Shown: positions 22,914 to 33,182 of the stretch, piece by piece
Layout of the letters: each line of letters starts with the position of its first letter
How positions within the stretch are numbered: the stretch's first letter is position 1
From: Ornithodoros turicata
Lineage: Eukaryota > Arthropoda > Arachnida > Ixodida > Argasidae
DNA: 64,000 bases
Direction of reading: 5' to 3'
Assembly: GCF_037126465.1 (NCBI RefSeq)
Contig: NC_088204.1
Coordinates: forward strand, 76,321,807 to 76,385,806
Translations under genes and position numbers: made by a program
The notes under the pieces: generated by a model
Told to the model about the DNA's origin: nothing
The model's database searches: none
Seen by the model: the letters and a program-made list of their open reading frames with translations, nothing else

Positions 22914-23540
22914 ATAAGAGAGTGGAAGAACGTCGTTTTTGAGCTTCACCGCGACCAGCCGCGACAAAAAATATGTAAACCGAAAACAATTAATTACTGC
23001 AACGAATGACCCGCTTTTTTTTTAAATTCCGTGTTAGGGACCGCGAAGCAACTGTGGCTATGAGCGGCGTACAGACGTGGACAGGTGGAGAGAGGACAGC
23101 AGGAAGGAGTGTGAGACAGCGGGGGTTAGTGTGCGTCCCGGGCCGACTTCAGGGAGAACTGTGCCGAAATTAGTCTGGAAAGTCTTAGGAAAACCCAGGG
23201 AAAACCTCAGACAGCACATCCGGTGACAGGATTCGAACCCGTGTCCCACGGGAGCTGGTGTGACCCGCTTTCGGAGGCAGATTTTGCTCTAAACGGTGTC
23301 CACTGAAAGCCTCAAAGGGAGTAGTACCCATTTTAATGCCGACGGCGCTCTGCTTTAGAAGTAATGCCTTTTTTTTTTTTTTACGAAACTCATTCGAATT
23401 TTTAGTTAAATAATGAGCGCTTCCTCACTCATTCGCACGGTGCGCAGCTTGTAGGTGGTATCGGACAGATACTTGTAAAAAAAAAAAAAAAGAGTTATTC
23501 GATTGGTGCACTACGGTATATAGCGAAGAGTTCGTTGCGT
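22914..23540. mobile_element. foldback element F, partial copy
   Basis: Matches the right portion of 47808-51163: CGCGACCAGCCGCGACAAAA, ATGTAAACCGAAAA, AATTAATTACTGCAACGAATGACCCG, then after a SINE insertion GGAGGCAGATTTTGCTCTAAA, CGGTGTCCACTGAA, CATTTTAATGCCGACGGCG and GGACAGATACTTG. Homopolymer runs (about 23369-23381 and 23477-23491) interrupt it. The terminal GGGATTTAGCTGAGA is not seen here. Confidence 0.75.
23018..23260 (-). mobile_element. SINE family A inserted in element F
   Basis: TGACCCGCTTT is present at 23007-23017 and again at 23261-23271, and is single in the corresponding place of the other F copy (about 50722). The poly-T tail is at the left and the head of the CCAGCTCCCGTGG type at the right. 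Part of the head (between the B box and CCCACGGGAGCTGG) is deleted. Confidence 0.9.
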
Positions 23541-24071
23541 GTATTGACAGACTACCGTGCGATCCTCACATCGTGAAGGGATAAACAATAAAAGAATAGA
23601 GAAAACAGTCGTAAATGTCGATTAACGGTTCCTCACACGTGAGTTACTTCCTTACAGAGAAAAACGGCTCCACTCGAAACATCTGCCTCTCACTCGTACG
23701 AAAAAAAGAAAGAAAAAAAAGCACCTGACGCTTAGCACCTGGTCTACTCATATCACAGCACAAACGCAACGTATATACAGTTCGCTCTTCTTTTTTTTTT
23801 TAGATTCCACCCAGAAACGATAATAGTTGATGCCATTCTGATCGAAAGAGATTCTTGCGCGTTCGAGGGCGAGAGTTGCGCATTTCTCGGAATCCACAGA
23901 TACCGAGAAAAGGTCGTGCTTCCAGAAATTTCCCAAACAGGAAAGGAAACACCGGGGAAGACCGCTCCAGTTTGCTCTTATGTGTACCACCTGTCGCGCC
24001 TTTTTCCTTCCTATAACGTTTTTTCGTGCCTCGCTGTCCTGGGCTGCACGTGGGAAACTTCACGTGCCAAA
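23541..24071. other. unassigned sequence
   Basis: A-rich (about 23700-23720) and T-rich (about 23790-23802) runs. No recognised element or gene. Confidence 0.4.
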
Positions 24072-24328
24072 GCTGCACTCTTAAAACAATCAAGCTTCAC
24101 CACATAGCACGCTGAAAGGCCAATCATTGTACAGAGTGACATACCTCTATCACTCTTGATTTGTAGAAAGGGCGGGACGTACGCCTTTTTGTGACAATGA
24201 ACATTTCTACGTAAGTGTCACAAAAAGGCGTACTCCCCCTTCCCCTCTTGCTGAACAAATCAGGGGATAGGACGATGCTTTTCGTCTCGGGATGATGGTT
24301 GGCTAGAAGCGTGCTATGTGGTGAAGTG
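24072..24328. mobile_element. MITE family C, copy 2
   Basis: Left end CACTCTTAAAACAATCAAGC with TTCACCACATAGCACGCT, right end AGCGTGCTATGTGGTGAAG. The inner inverted pair GTGACA/TGTCAC surrounds GAACATTTCTACGTAA, with CGTACGCCTTTTTGTGACA against TGTCACAAAAAGGCGTAC. No coding. Confidence 0.8.
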
Positions 24329-24505
24329 ATGTCCTTCATCGAACAGAGCAGCGACCGGTACTTTAAACACGCAATTAAATACATTGCGCGCATTAAATAC
24401 ATCGAATATTGCGCCATAAAAACACCAATCGTCATCATTATCATCATAAATGTAAAAACCCACAGGCATGACAGGGTCGGTAAAAGCGTTACCTGTTTGG
24501 CCGTA

Positions 24506-24680
24506 CACTCTTAAAAATGAACTTCACCGCATAGCACGCTCGTGGCCAACCATCATCTCGAATGATATCGTTATCTGCCCTGATTTGTTGAAAACGGCAG
24601 GCGTACGCCCTTTCTGTGACAATTATGAACAGCATAAGTGTCACAAAAATGGCGTACGCCTCCCGTTTTCAACAAATCAG
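24506..24680. mobile_element. MITE family C, copy 3, right end missing
   Basis: Starts CACTCTTAAAAATGAACTTC, continues ACCGCATAGCACGCTCG and the inner palindrome around AATTATGAACAGC, and stops at CAACAAATCAGG. The right TIR expected next is replaced by sequence with hAT-like ends. Confidence 0.8.
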
Positions 24681-24810
24681 GCGGAACGCGTTACTGTAGT
24701 AATCAATTAGTTTCTCGAATAATTCTTACGAGTAAGCGATTAGTTTTCCGACCAAGTAATTTTTCGAGTAACCTGATTACAATTTTGAGTAATCGATTAC
24801 TTTTCGACTA
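24681..24810. mobile_element. probable hAT end fragment
   Basis: CGGAACGCGTTACT followed by repeated GTAATCAATTAG, AGTAAGCGATTAG and GAGTAATCGATTACTTTTC, the subterminal style of hAT elements whose ends begin with an AACGCGTTAC-like motif. The other end could not be found. Confidence 0.4.
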
Positions 24811-25074
24811 TAGGCTTTATCACGGTGTCTTTACACAGAGACTCCTTTAGACGGGCCGTGACTTTATTCGTACACGAAACCAACACAGGGGCTCCATCAC
24901 AGCTAACTCCTATTTGCTTTGCTTTCCACTACCATGATCGGTTTGAGTGTCCTTGGGACACCCTAATCCCTTCCGACCGCAATCGTCTGCTGTAGCAGGC
25001 ACAGTAGATCGAGCTTCGGACATAGTGAATCACATGAAATTTGCAAGTTCCGATGCGTCCTGGCATTTCCTCGA

Positions 25075-25205
25075 GCGCTTTAAGTCAAATATAGGCCCAG
25101 TTCCCTGTGAAGTCGGCCCAGGACGCAGGATCCCCCTCTCCCCGCGATAATCGCGACGTTACCCGCATGTACGTGGCGGACTACGATAAGCAGTTTTATC
25201 ACCCA
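25075..25205 (+). mobile_element. SINE family A' 3' fragment
   Basis: Matches the variant 3' body seen at 38900-39207: CCCAGTTCCCTGTGAAGTCGG, CCCAGGACGCAGGATCCCC, CGACGTTACCCGCATGTACG, GGACTACGATAAGCAG. The head upstream is degraded beyond recognition. Confidence 0.65.
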
Positions 25206-25329
25206 TCACTTCCACGAGGAATATGCTCCATTTTGCAACTTCTTTTTCGATTTATTTATTTTATTACCCTCCGGGTATAAAAGCGTGTGCTCGACAATCG
25301 CTGCCTGCAATACCTAACCCGCTTTTTTT

Positions 25330-25402
25330 TGTTTGGAATAGCAAGCCGACCTTCGTCTGGCTGACCTTTCCTTTCTTTTTCTTAATAAACATATCCCCCC
25401 CC
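25330..25402 (+). mobile_element. LINE 3' end (GGAATAGCAAGCCG family)
   Basis: GGAATAGCAAGCCGACCTTCGTCTGGCTGACCTTTCC followed by AATAAACATATCCCC. The same 3' UTR appears twice at about 46035-46110 and 46385-46452. I recall this signature as the 3' end of a non-LTR retrotransposon common in ticks; that attribution is from memory. Only the 3' terminus is here. Confidence 0.55.
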
Positions 25403-26618
25403 CCCCTAACCCGTTCGTCTTGGATCAGTTTGGCACAATATTGCGGACGATTTTTATCGCAGCAAACCTCACTTGACACAAAATGGTGCAGAAGTGTAAT
25501 CGCTGATAATCGAAAGACCGGTGGCATTTCATCGCGGCGTACCCAGCTCATTATTATCATTATTATTATTTCTCTTTTTCACGCGCAGAAAACTCGCGAC
25601 ACAACAAGCTCCGTGTCCCACGCGTGCGAACACACAAACCACGTGCACCTTCCTCCCAGCATTCCCTCTCTCTCCCCGAATCACACCACACTTCCACCGA
25701 ATTCGTCCCCCCTCCAGCTAGCAAGAAAAAAAAAAAAACGAAACAGGTGTCCACATGTATATCGTCCCGTCGCGTTCCGCGTATCTAACCTGCAGTGCGA
25801 CTGCCAGGCAACCCACAATTCATTTGCACTATTTCTCATCTCTATCCGCTCCCACCCCTCCGAAATCAGTCGAAATCGCGGCACACTTGCGTAACGCGAA
25901 CACACGCGCGCAGCTCCGGGAATTCAAATCTGATATACACACGCGGCTCGGTCGCATTCCGCGTAAACCTCGGATAATACCGACGAATTCTGAGCTTTTT
26001 TTTTTCTTTCTTACGCGGAGATGAACAGGGAGAGCCGTGACCAAAGCTATGATCTAACATTTCAACCCCCCCCCCCAACCCCTTACAAAGGCGGTAGAAT
26101 TTTTAAAAAAGGAAAAGGCATTCTGGGACGGTACAAACAAGTAGACCCCGACAAAAAAATAAAAAGAAAAGAAAAAAAAACACGACGACTGTCCAGATAT
26201 AGGAACTGTTGCCTGCAGACAGTACGTGGCCCCTGTTTGGGAGCAATCTTTGTGCTTCGATCCTTTCAATCGCCTCCAATTTACGCTTGAATAGTCAGTC
26301 CGGAATCCCAGAAAATTGATAAAAAAAAGAAAACAGGGGAGGAGGATGCCGTGTTAGGTCTCTCTCTCCCTCCCTCACCTTTTCTTTATTCTTTCTTTTT
26401 AATTTTTTTTTTTTTTTTTTTTCACACACATAATCTGTTTATAGAGAGGGCAGTTCCATGAACTGGTCGCATTATAAGAAGGACTCCCGCAGTGGGGAGG
26501 ACAGCTGCCAATTCCAGTCCCGCATTTTTCTTTTTTTTTTTTTTTGCTTCGGAGGAAATGTTCGTTGATTGTATAACCTGGTATATAGAGTACAATGAAG
26601 GTTTATTTTCGAGTTTAT
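25403..26618. other. unassigned, homopolymer-rich
   Basis: ATTATT run (about 25550-25570), A runs (25728-25739), C run near 26066-26077, poly-T near 26402-26422 and 26527-26545, CT-rich 26361-26400. The 223-codon frame at 25223-25894 on the plus strand crosses the LINE 3' end and simple repeats and is not credible as a gene. Confidence 0.5.
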
Positions 26619-26815
26619 ATCAAAGGCATGGCCAATCTCCAAGGCCACGCAAACGACAGACTAGAGATCATTACAAGTTCGAATCCTATATTCCAGCGGT
26701 TGTGTTGCTCGAGATCTTCTCCTGGCGGGCTTTCCACGCGAATGTCGGACAGCTACCAGAGAAGTCGGCCACGAAAGCATACTTAACCCCTCTTGTCTCG
26801 CACTCCACCCTGTTG
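26619..26815 (+). mobile_element. SINE family A, highly diverged
   Basis: Traces of the family in order: GGCATGGCCAATCTCC, CAAGTTCGAATCC, GGCGGGCTTTCCACGCGAATGTCGGACAG, AGAAGTCGGCC, ACTTAACCCCTC, CGCACTCC. Order and spacing match the consensus although identity is low. Confidence 0.6.
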
Positions 26816-27064
26816 TAAAACAAATAATAACTATAGATTGAATTCATTTAAAACTGCCTTTTGGGCATGTTAACGAATCATTGAAAGTTTGCGCTCAGTC
26901 CATGTGTTTCGTGATGTGACGTGATCTGATAATGAAAAAAAAAAAAAAAAAAAGGGATGTGAGTTTCGAAGTCGAACTGGCCACCCCAGTAGACTTACAC
27001 ACAGAAAGTACAAACAGATGATGAGATGATGAAAAAACAAAGAGATGACGACCAGAGAAGAACA
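26816..27064. other. unassigned, with poly-A
   Basis: A run at about 26935-26953. GATGATGA repeats lead into the SINE D palindrome. Confidence 0.4.
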
Positions 27065-27400
27065 ATGGATGATGAAAGATGGACGTCACTGAAAAGGCTA
27101 GCCAGCTGTAGGACTCGAACCCACATCTTCTGGATTACCGGTCCAGGGTTCTGGGACCGGTAAGGTCTAGGAAGGTAAGGAAAGGTAAGTTCTAGGAAGT
27201 TCTAGAGGGGGGAGGAGGACTGGTCTAGGAGGGGTCCGGAACCGGTGATCCAGAAGATGTGGGTTCGAGTCCTACAGCTGGCTAACCTTTTCAGTGACTT
27301 CCATCTTTCACCATTAAATTCTTAGGCACTTTGAGGCTTTGTACGTATTTGTCCTTTCTATGTGTTCCAGCCTGAGAACATCAATTTCTCATGATAATGA
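27065..27400. mobile_element. SINE family D, head-to-head palindrome
   Basis: Left copy on the minus strand (27074-27157): GAAAGATGGACGTCACTG, GCTAGCCAGCTGTAGGA, inverted B box, TTCTGGATTACCGGTCC. Right copy on the plus strand (27243-27390): GTGATCCAGAAGATGTGGG, TCGAGTCCTACAGCTGGC, CTTTTCAGTGACTTCCATC, GTGTTCCAGCCTGAGAACATC. They are joined by about 85 bp made of GGTAAGG, TCTAGGAAG and similar short repeats. The same arrangement recurs at 60540-60770. Confidence 0.8.
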
Positions 27401-28280
27401 AGTTCAACACGTAGTTCAAAATTTTCGACGAAGTGAGTGTAAAATGTCGGAATCGCTGAGGGCACACACAGCACACATTCAGAGTGCCATAGAATGTCCA
27501 TAAGCCCGGTTTATGCAGGAAGTCCTCAAGAGCCTTGTCGGACGACCTATAACAGTTTCGCGATGCCGAAGGCTCGGGAGTCCACACGAGAGAGACTCGT
27601 CTCTAATACCCTTCGAGCATCGTCCCTTTCCGTTTGAGCACTTTTACGCACATCAATAGATTGAATTCGTCGAGAAGCTAGTTCGTCCTCGTTACATGGC
27701 CGTCGTCTCACCTGCGCTTAGAAAAGAATTCCTTCGAGTGCCAAGGACAGCATCTAGACAAAGAAAGAAACATCTGTAAGAACGACGCAGTGAGCACCTT
27801 ATAGTCCTGATGAAACGGTTGCCTCACTGCGAGAAAAAAAAAAAAAGAAAGAAAGAGATGGTGGCGTCACAACTCCTTAGAGGAGTAAGTAGGTGGTCCC
27901 TTAGAACACTCTCTTTTGAGAGTAAAATTTATACCCTCAGATGGAGTTCAATATTTACTCAATTCTCAAGAACTAACTATGACACCTGTAACTGGTGCCA
28001 TAGGCATGAACTGGTGAACAAGGTGATGGCATGAATTATAGTTCATGCCATCACAAGTTCTGCATATGCTCTGGAATCCTCCACGGTGCTTCTTGTTTTC
28101 TTTTTGCGCTTTTGTGTGTGTGTGTGTGTGTCTGTGAGCGTGCATACGCACAAATCTACTTGGCTCGATGCCACGTGAAAGGGAAAGGGAAGCGTTATCG
28201 CGGTACAGAAGAGCGAGTGGTGTCACAGAGCCATGCACTGCCGCCTGGAGGATGGGAATTTGGGTACTCCGAAGGAACTA
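27401..28280. other. unassigned, with one perfect hairpin
   Basis: Contains a perfect 13-bp hairpin GTGATGGCATGAA/TTCATGCCATCAC (28023-28054, 6-base loop), a poly-A run (about 27831-27845) and a GT run (about 28111-28131). No gene. Confidence 0.5.
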
Positions 28281-28434
28281 CCCAGGCAGCACAATGTACT
28301 GAAAGTCGAGCGCAATAGGGGTGGACGAGTAGGTGGAAGGCCTTGAACACACTCGTGAAACTAAAGAACATTGATAAGACACATACCGTCCACCCCTTAT
28401 TGCACTCGACTTTCAGTACATTGCGCTGCTTGGG
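28281..28434. mobile_element. MITE family G, copy 1
   Basis: A near-complete palindrome: CCCAGGCAGCACAATGTACT with GAAAGTCGAG at the left pairs with CTCGACTTTCAGTACATTG and GCTGCTTGGG at the right, and GGGGTGGACG pairs with CGTCCACCCC. TA flanks both sides (28279-28280, 28435-28436). Copy 2 is at 38171-38323, with the same arms but the spacer in inverse orientation. Confidence 0.85.
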
Positions 28435-29364
28435 TACTCATAAAGAGAACACTCGAGCTGCCCTCGTATTTCCAACTGTGCCCTCAGTGGCCTTCATTAG
28501 GCAGTTTTTGTCAAAAGGAGCAGCAAGCCTGCTGCTATTGGCCAACCTCTCCTAAAACCCCTATGCAAACAAACAAACAAATATCGAACGTAGTGTGAGC
28601 CGGTGGTGTCGTTATTAGCGAGCCCCTTTGATTGCCTGACATATGGCGGTGTGCTTGCTGCCTGGAATCGTACGTCCTGGGCAGACTTCTTAGTGCATAT
28701 AGCACGTATACACGGCCGTCTTACTCGATACTGCACTCTAAGGAGCGCCTGGGCATTCCGAGCCCACCTTTACCGTTCTCGTATCGATAGAATACACCGG
28801 CTTCAACGTATATTAGAAGAAAAAAAAAGTTAAAAGTGGACGTTTCCATGTCTAATTTGCGAGAATCATCACCAGCGCATGAAGAAAACACTGTTCGGGT
28901 CCTGTCGAACAGGACTGGACAAATATCGACAGCACCTTGACAGGGTCTTTGGCTTATATCTTCACCTCTACCGTGTGAAGCTTTTTTTCCCCCTCGTAAC
29001 ATCGCAGAGTGCCCTGTATTTCGATTACCAGAACACGTGCCGGTGTCATTTTCCTCATTGCTATTCTTGCTGACGGAACCCAAACATTTCACAAAATGAA
29101 TCATTTACGTCGTTGTTGAATACTGCCGTTCGGACAATGCCAAGGGGTCAGTCGAGGGGTACAATTTTCGTGCGAGGATCAACAAAAAGAAATGACTTTC
29201 CCCCCTTTCGACGCTGTCATCCATCCGGCATAAATAAAACACCTTCGCATTATCTCCAGCTCACGCGACCGAAACTTAAATTGAGACGGAAACCCGCAAT
29301 TCAAAACCATCACCGCGATTTCCATTCTCTGCTCTTCTTGCGTTGGCGAAAAAGTAAGAAATTA
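28435..29364. other. unassigned sequence
   Basis: No bounded repeat or gene identified. Short frames on both strands without motifs. Confidence 0.4.
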
Positions 29365-29527
29365 GTGAGCTTTAGTGCATCGTACACCATTGCCTTTGCG
29401 TACGTAACGGATAGCGTTGGCGGTTCCGCGCACTGCGCAAAGCTCTCTATATTTTGCGCATGCGCAGAACCGCCAACGCTATTCCTTACGTAAGCAAAGG
29501 CGATAACGTACGATGCACGAAACCTCT
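29365..29527. mobile_element. MITE family H, palindromic
   Basis: GTGAGCTTTAGTGCATCGTAC through GCCTTTGCGTACGTAACGGA and TAGCGTTGGCGGTTC pairs with GAACCGCCAACGCTA, TTACGTAAGCAAAGGCG and GTACGATGCACGAAACCTC. Arms are about 65-70 bp around a loop with CTCTCTATATTTT. No coding. Confidence 0.85.
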
Positions 29528-29532
29528 CTATT

Positions 29533-29684
29533 AGGAAGTTTTAGCACACCGTTGGTAATAAAGGTTATCGTGCCTATCGGAGCCAATCGCAGTCGCGTGT
29601 GACCGAGAATCTTGTCCACTGATTGGTTCCGGTTGATACGGTTCGACGCAAGCCACGTTATCAACGGTTTCCTAAAGCTCTCTA
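29533..29684. mobile_element. MITE family D, copy 2 (inverted)
   Basis: Reverse complement of 5949-6094: GATTGGTTCCGGTTGATACG and CGACGCAAGCCACGTTATCA are inverse to the first copy. It abuts family H at 29527, so two elements sit almost end to end. Confidence 0.8.
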
Positions 29685-29888
29685 TTGATAACAACAACAA
29701 CAGCAACTTTATTTATGATGATGAATGTGGAGTTTCTCTATTGATAACAATGTTTTCAATGTTGACAAACTTTATCGTAATGAGCCGCGGTTACATGAAC
29801 GCGACAGAAGCGTATCGTATCCCGTTATCGCACTTCTTATCAACTATCCCGACCAGTGGATTGGTTGACGTGGCCCTGTCGGAGAGAA
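29685..29888. other. diverged repeat debris
   Basis: CAACAACAACAGCAACTTTATTTATGATGATGAATG resembles 20808-20850. The remainder has faint similarity to family D (TTATCGTAATG, GGATTGGTT). Not bounded. Confidence 0.4.
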
Positions 29889-30015
29889 GAGAGAGTTTTA
29901 GCAGACCGTTGATAAGGTGGCTTGCGTCGAACCGTATCAACCGGAACCAATCAGTGGATAAGATTCTGAGTCGCGCACGAGTGCGATTGGTTCCGATAGA
30001 GACGATAACTTTATA
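29889..30015. mobile_element. MITE family D, copy 3, right end degraded
   Basis: GAGAGTTTTAGCAGACCGTT, GTGGCTTGCGTCGAACCG, CAACCGGAACCAATCAGTGG and GATTGGTTCCGATAGA match copy 1. The terminal TATCAACGG...AAAACTC part is absent or mutated. Confidence 0.8.
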
Positions 30016-30064
30016 ATTGCGATATAAGTCGATACGATAAGCTTTCGTCGCATTCCGTGTAAAC

Positions 30065-30345
30065 TATAATAATAATAATTGGGTGTTTACGTCGCGAGAC
30101 AACTGAGATCATGAGCGACGCCACAGCGGTCGGTCTGTGGATTGCTTTTGCCCACCTGAGGGTTCTTTAACGTGCGATGAAAGCTCATCACACGGCACCC
30201 CGTATTTAACGTCCCTCGCGGAAGACTGCGTGTCTAAGCAACTTGTACCCTGCCACCAAGTTGCTGGCGTCCTCGGCCGGGTTCGAACCCGCGATCTCGG
30301 GATCAGAAGGCGAACACGCTACCGACTGAGCCACCGAGGCCGGTC
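30065..30345 (-). mobile_element. SINE family B with perfect 14-bp TSD
   Basis: CATTCCGTGTAAAC flanks both sides (30051-30064, 30346-30359). On the minus strand the head reads CGGTGGCTCAGTCGGTAGCG (A box) and GCGGGTTCGAACCCGG (B box), a tRNA-like region. The body follows: GTGCCGTGTGATGAGC, ACGTTAAAGAACCCTCAGG, and a tail read on the plus strand as AATAATAATAATT. A degenerate copy is at 19875-20045. Confidence 0.92.
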
Positions 30346-30359
30346 CATTCCGTGTAAAC

Positions 30360-32182
30360 GCAGCCTATAGATCGCATATTGACGTTCGCCAATACTTTGC
30401 GACTTCCCAGTCAGGAAACCTCACGACGAACTTTGCGTTCTCAGAACAGCCTGGCTTCCCGTACCTTCTTTTCCAAGTATATCCGAGCGGGCCTTCATAT
30501 AACGAACCTCTTCGTATGCAAATGCACGCGTATATATATACAGACGCACACGGTGCTTTCGATGAACGAACTTCCCCCTCAAAGTGTAATCAAGCCACTT
30601 CCACGCTTCCGAACTCTATTCCACATAGGCTGAGCCAGTGTCCGTATGAAAACACATGCCCGTCATCGAAGGAAAAAGAAAAAAAAAAGTCTTAAATATA
30701 CTGGCAGATATTGGCATAAAGTGCTTCTGTGGGAGAGAGAGAGAGAGAGAAGCTCATGTATGGGCCTCTCGGCGCGCGCGCACTTTCATAACGGTTGCGA
30801 TTTCGGCGAAGCTGAAATTCGTCGAAAATCCTCGAGAGATAGCAACATTGGGGGAAGGCAGGAGAAGGAGGAGGAGGAGGACGAAGAAGAAGGGATTCGA
30901 AGAACTCCGAGTGACGACTCCAGAGCAAGGTTCCCTCGCCTCCTTGTTGCTATGGGGCCTCAAAAGAGAGGAACCAATATCGTGGGATATAGTGCATGCT
31001 CACGGTCAGATACATCTATCGGCCAAGCTTCCCCGAATGCGATACGATACTGGGAAGAGGAACAATTGCTGGGACTGTGTCGTGCACGCGCTTATTCGAC
31101 GTGAGAACCTGAAGGCTTTACGAGCAAGGACAACGGTGGCATTTATTTAGTTCAGTGAAAAGAGAGAGAGAGAATCGACACAGATATAGGTTTAGTAATC
31201 GAGAACACAGCTTACACTGCATAAAACGACTCCGTTTCACTATTCAATAAATCCACCATGGATTACGAAAACCTCTCGCAAACCTTTCTTTGTTAGTAAT
31301 CGGTTATAGGGTTTATATAGCTCTCACATGAGGCAAAATATATGCTCGGTAAAAAGAGAAATGGCACTTCATGTCGTGACCACTGAACGTAGAAATTCGT
31401 ATAAAATTTCAACATCACATAAGTATGGATAAGTACCTGCCCCGGTGCTAGTAATGTCACCGCAATGTATTACGCCACTTTCGTTACTTCTTTGTTTTCT
31501 TACCATAAAAAAAAAAAAAAAAACATCCTCGATCCTTCTATAGAGCGGCCAGCCGTTTGGCTACATTTTAACCGGTAGCTGAGAAAGAAACTTCGCGGTC
31601 TTTTTTTTTCTTTCCTTAGAAACAAACAAACAAAAACTTGGCGTTACAAACTTTGACACCGCAACATCATCTTCCCGCTACCACTAACGCTACCTTCCGC
31701 AGCGAAAATAATTCCGCAGATAAACATTTTAACGCTGCGTCACAGCAGATATCCTGACAGCAGTTCTATATCCTCATTACTCTGTGACAACGATATAGCT
31801 CCTCTACAGGCAACAACAACGGATAAACTAATGTGCCATATGTATACGCAAGTCATAACCAAATAAGGAAATATTCGCCTGCATATACAGGGCGTGTTTT
31901 TTTTTTTTAAATCTCCGACACGCTTAAAATCATTAATTAACGTATTAATTAGGTGCCTTCTGGGAAATGGGAGATAGCAGCTAGAATTGGAGCCGGTCAT
32001 TATTCGAGTCCATCGTCTTTATATAAATACTCCGAGAAGCGAACGTACTTTGAGATATAAATTGCCCAATTTCGCTAAGCATGCAAATGAGCCGAAACCA
32101 GAACTATGCACTTTTCGAGCATAACAACAACAACAACAATAAATGAATGAGAAGCGACGATGACACGGGATGTTTCCCCGTG
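30360..32182. other. unassigned sequence
   Basis: Contains a GA run (about 30735-30752), GAGGAG repeats (30868-30890), GAGAGA at 31160-31172 and poly-A/T runs (31507-31523, 31600-31609, 31899-31909). The overlapping plus-strand frames at 30646-31150 (152 and 164 codons) owe part of their length to these purine repeats and show no domain. Confidence 0.45.
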
Positions 32183-32715
32183 CACTCTAAGAAAAAAAGG
32201 AGTAAAACGGGGAGTAATTGCAGCTTCTACTCCCCTAGTCTGCAATTACTCCCCATTTTAGTCCCATAACCCGACATTTAGTCCCGCCGTTTACTCCCCA
32301 GGACTGCAAATTGTCACTAAACTTCGCGAATGGTCTCCTGAATGCAAAAGTCTACGTAAATATGTGCCCTTGCTCAATTTGAACGACATAAGGCTGTATA
32401 ACTCCCACAACGGAGCAATTTTCCAGTCACACAGAGTAAGAAACAGTTAGCGCATCTTTCTTCGCAAATTGTGCCCTAGTATGGCGCGAGATTTTATATC
32501 ACTCGATATATCACGGTTGACGGTTTGCTTCAAAGTATCTTCATGCATGCGCACCAATTATGTACCTGGGATTCTTACAACAGCGCGTGAAATGCGGTCT
32601 TCACACTGTGACATTTATTTACTCCCGTGCATTTACTCCCTAAAGGGACTATTTTTTGTGGCAATGCAATTACTCCCCAAAAGGAGTAAAAGTACTCCTT
32701 TTTTTTCTTAGAGTG
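32183..32715. mobile_element. long-TIR MITE I
   Basis: The 533-bp element has ends CACTCTAAGAAAAAAAGGAG and the inverse CTCCTTTTTTTTCTTAGAGTG (one extra T). The motif ACTCCC or its inverse GGGAGT occurs many times inside (for example GGGGAGTAATTGCAG, TGCAATTACTCCCC, GTTTACTCCCC, TTTACTCCC, ACTCCCTAAAGGG). A diverged relative of the left end is at 60262-60350. No transposase. Confidence 0.8.
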
Positions 32716-32768
32716 TGGCAGCCACAGGACCCTACCCCACTTCACGGAGGTTAATATGAGAGGATGAA

Positions 32769-33058
32769 CCAGCTCCCGTGGCGTTAGTGGTTAAGATTAT
32801 CGCTTTCCACGCCGAGACTGGGAGGTGACACGGGTTCGAATCCTGTCACTGGCTGAGCTGTCTGAGGTTTTCCCTGGGTTTTCCCCAAGACTTTCCAGAC
32901 GAATGTCGGCACAGTTCCCCCTGAAGTCGACCCGGGACGCATACTAACCCCTCCCCCTGTCCCCCACTCCTTCCTGCTGTCCTCTCTCCATCTGTCCACG
33001 TCTGTACGCCGCTCATAGCCACAGTTGCTTCGCGGCACTAACACAGAATTTTAAAAAA
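32769..33058 (+). mobile_element. SINE family A, full length, 13-bp TSD
   Basis: Reference copy. Head CCAGCTCCCGTGGCGTTAG with B box GGGTTCGAATCC, body CTGAGGTTTTCCCTGGG, GAATGTCGGCACAG, CCTGTCCCCCACTCC, GTCTGTACGCCGCTC, 3' end TTCGCGGCACTAACAC and an A-rich tail. ATGAGAGGATGAA (32756-32768) is repeated with one change at 33059-33071. Confidence 0.93.
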
Positions 33059-33182
33059 ATGAGAGGATAAATTAAAGGTCGGAGTTCTGTTTAGAGGACT
33101 CTTCAAGGAGTCCAATGGCTTGCATGAAAGCGAAACTGCACTGATCCGTCGGGGAGCTCCATGGCCCAAGTACCCTGGACAA

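Noticed and set aside
25223..25894. 223-codon open frame on the plus strand
   Set aside because: Crosses the LINE 3' end and an ATT microsatellite; no domain, atypical composition.
30280..30345. tRNA-like sequence on the minus strand
   Set aside because: It lies inside a 14-bp TSD together with a body and an A-rich tail, so it is the head of SINE B.
30646..31150. Overlapping 152- and 164-codon frames
   Set aside because: Two phases open over GA and GAG repeats; neither shows a motif and splice-like borders are not evident.
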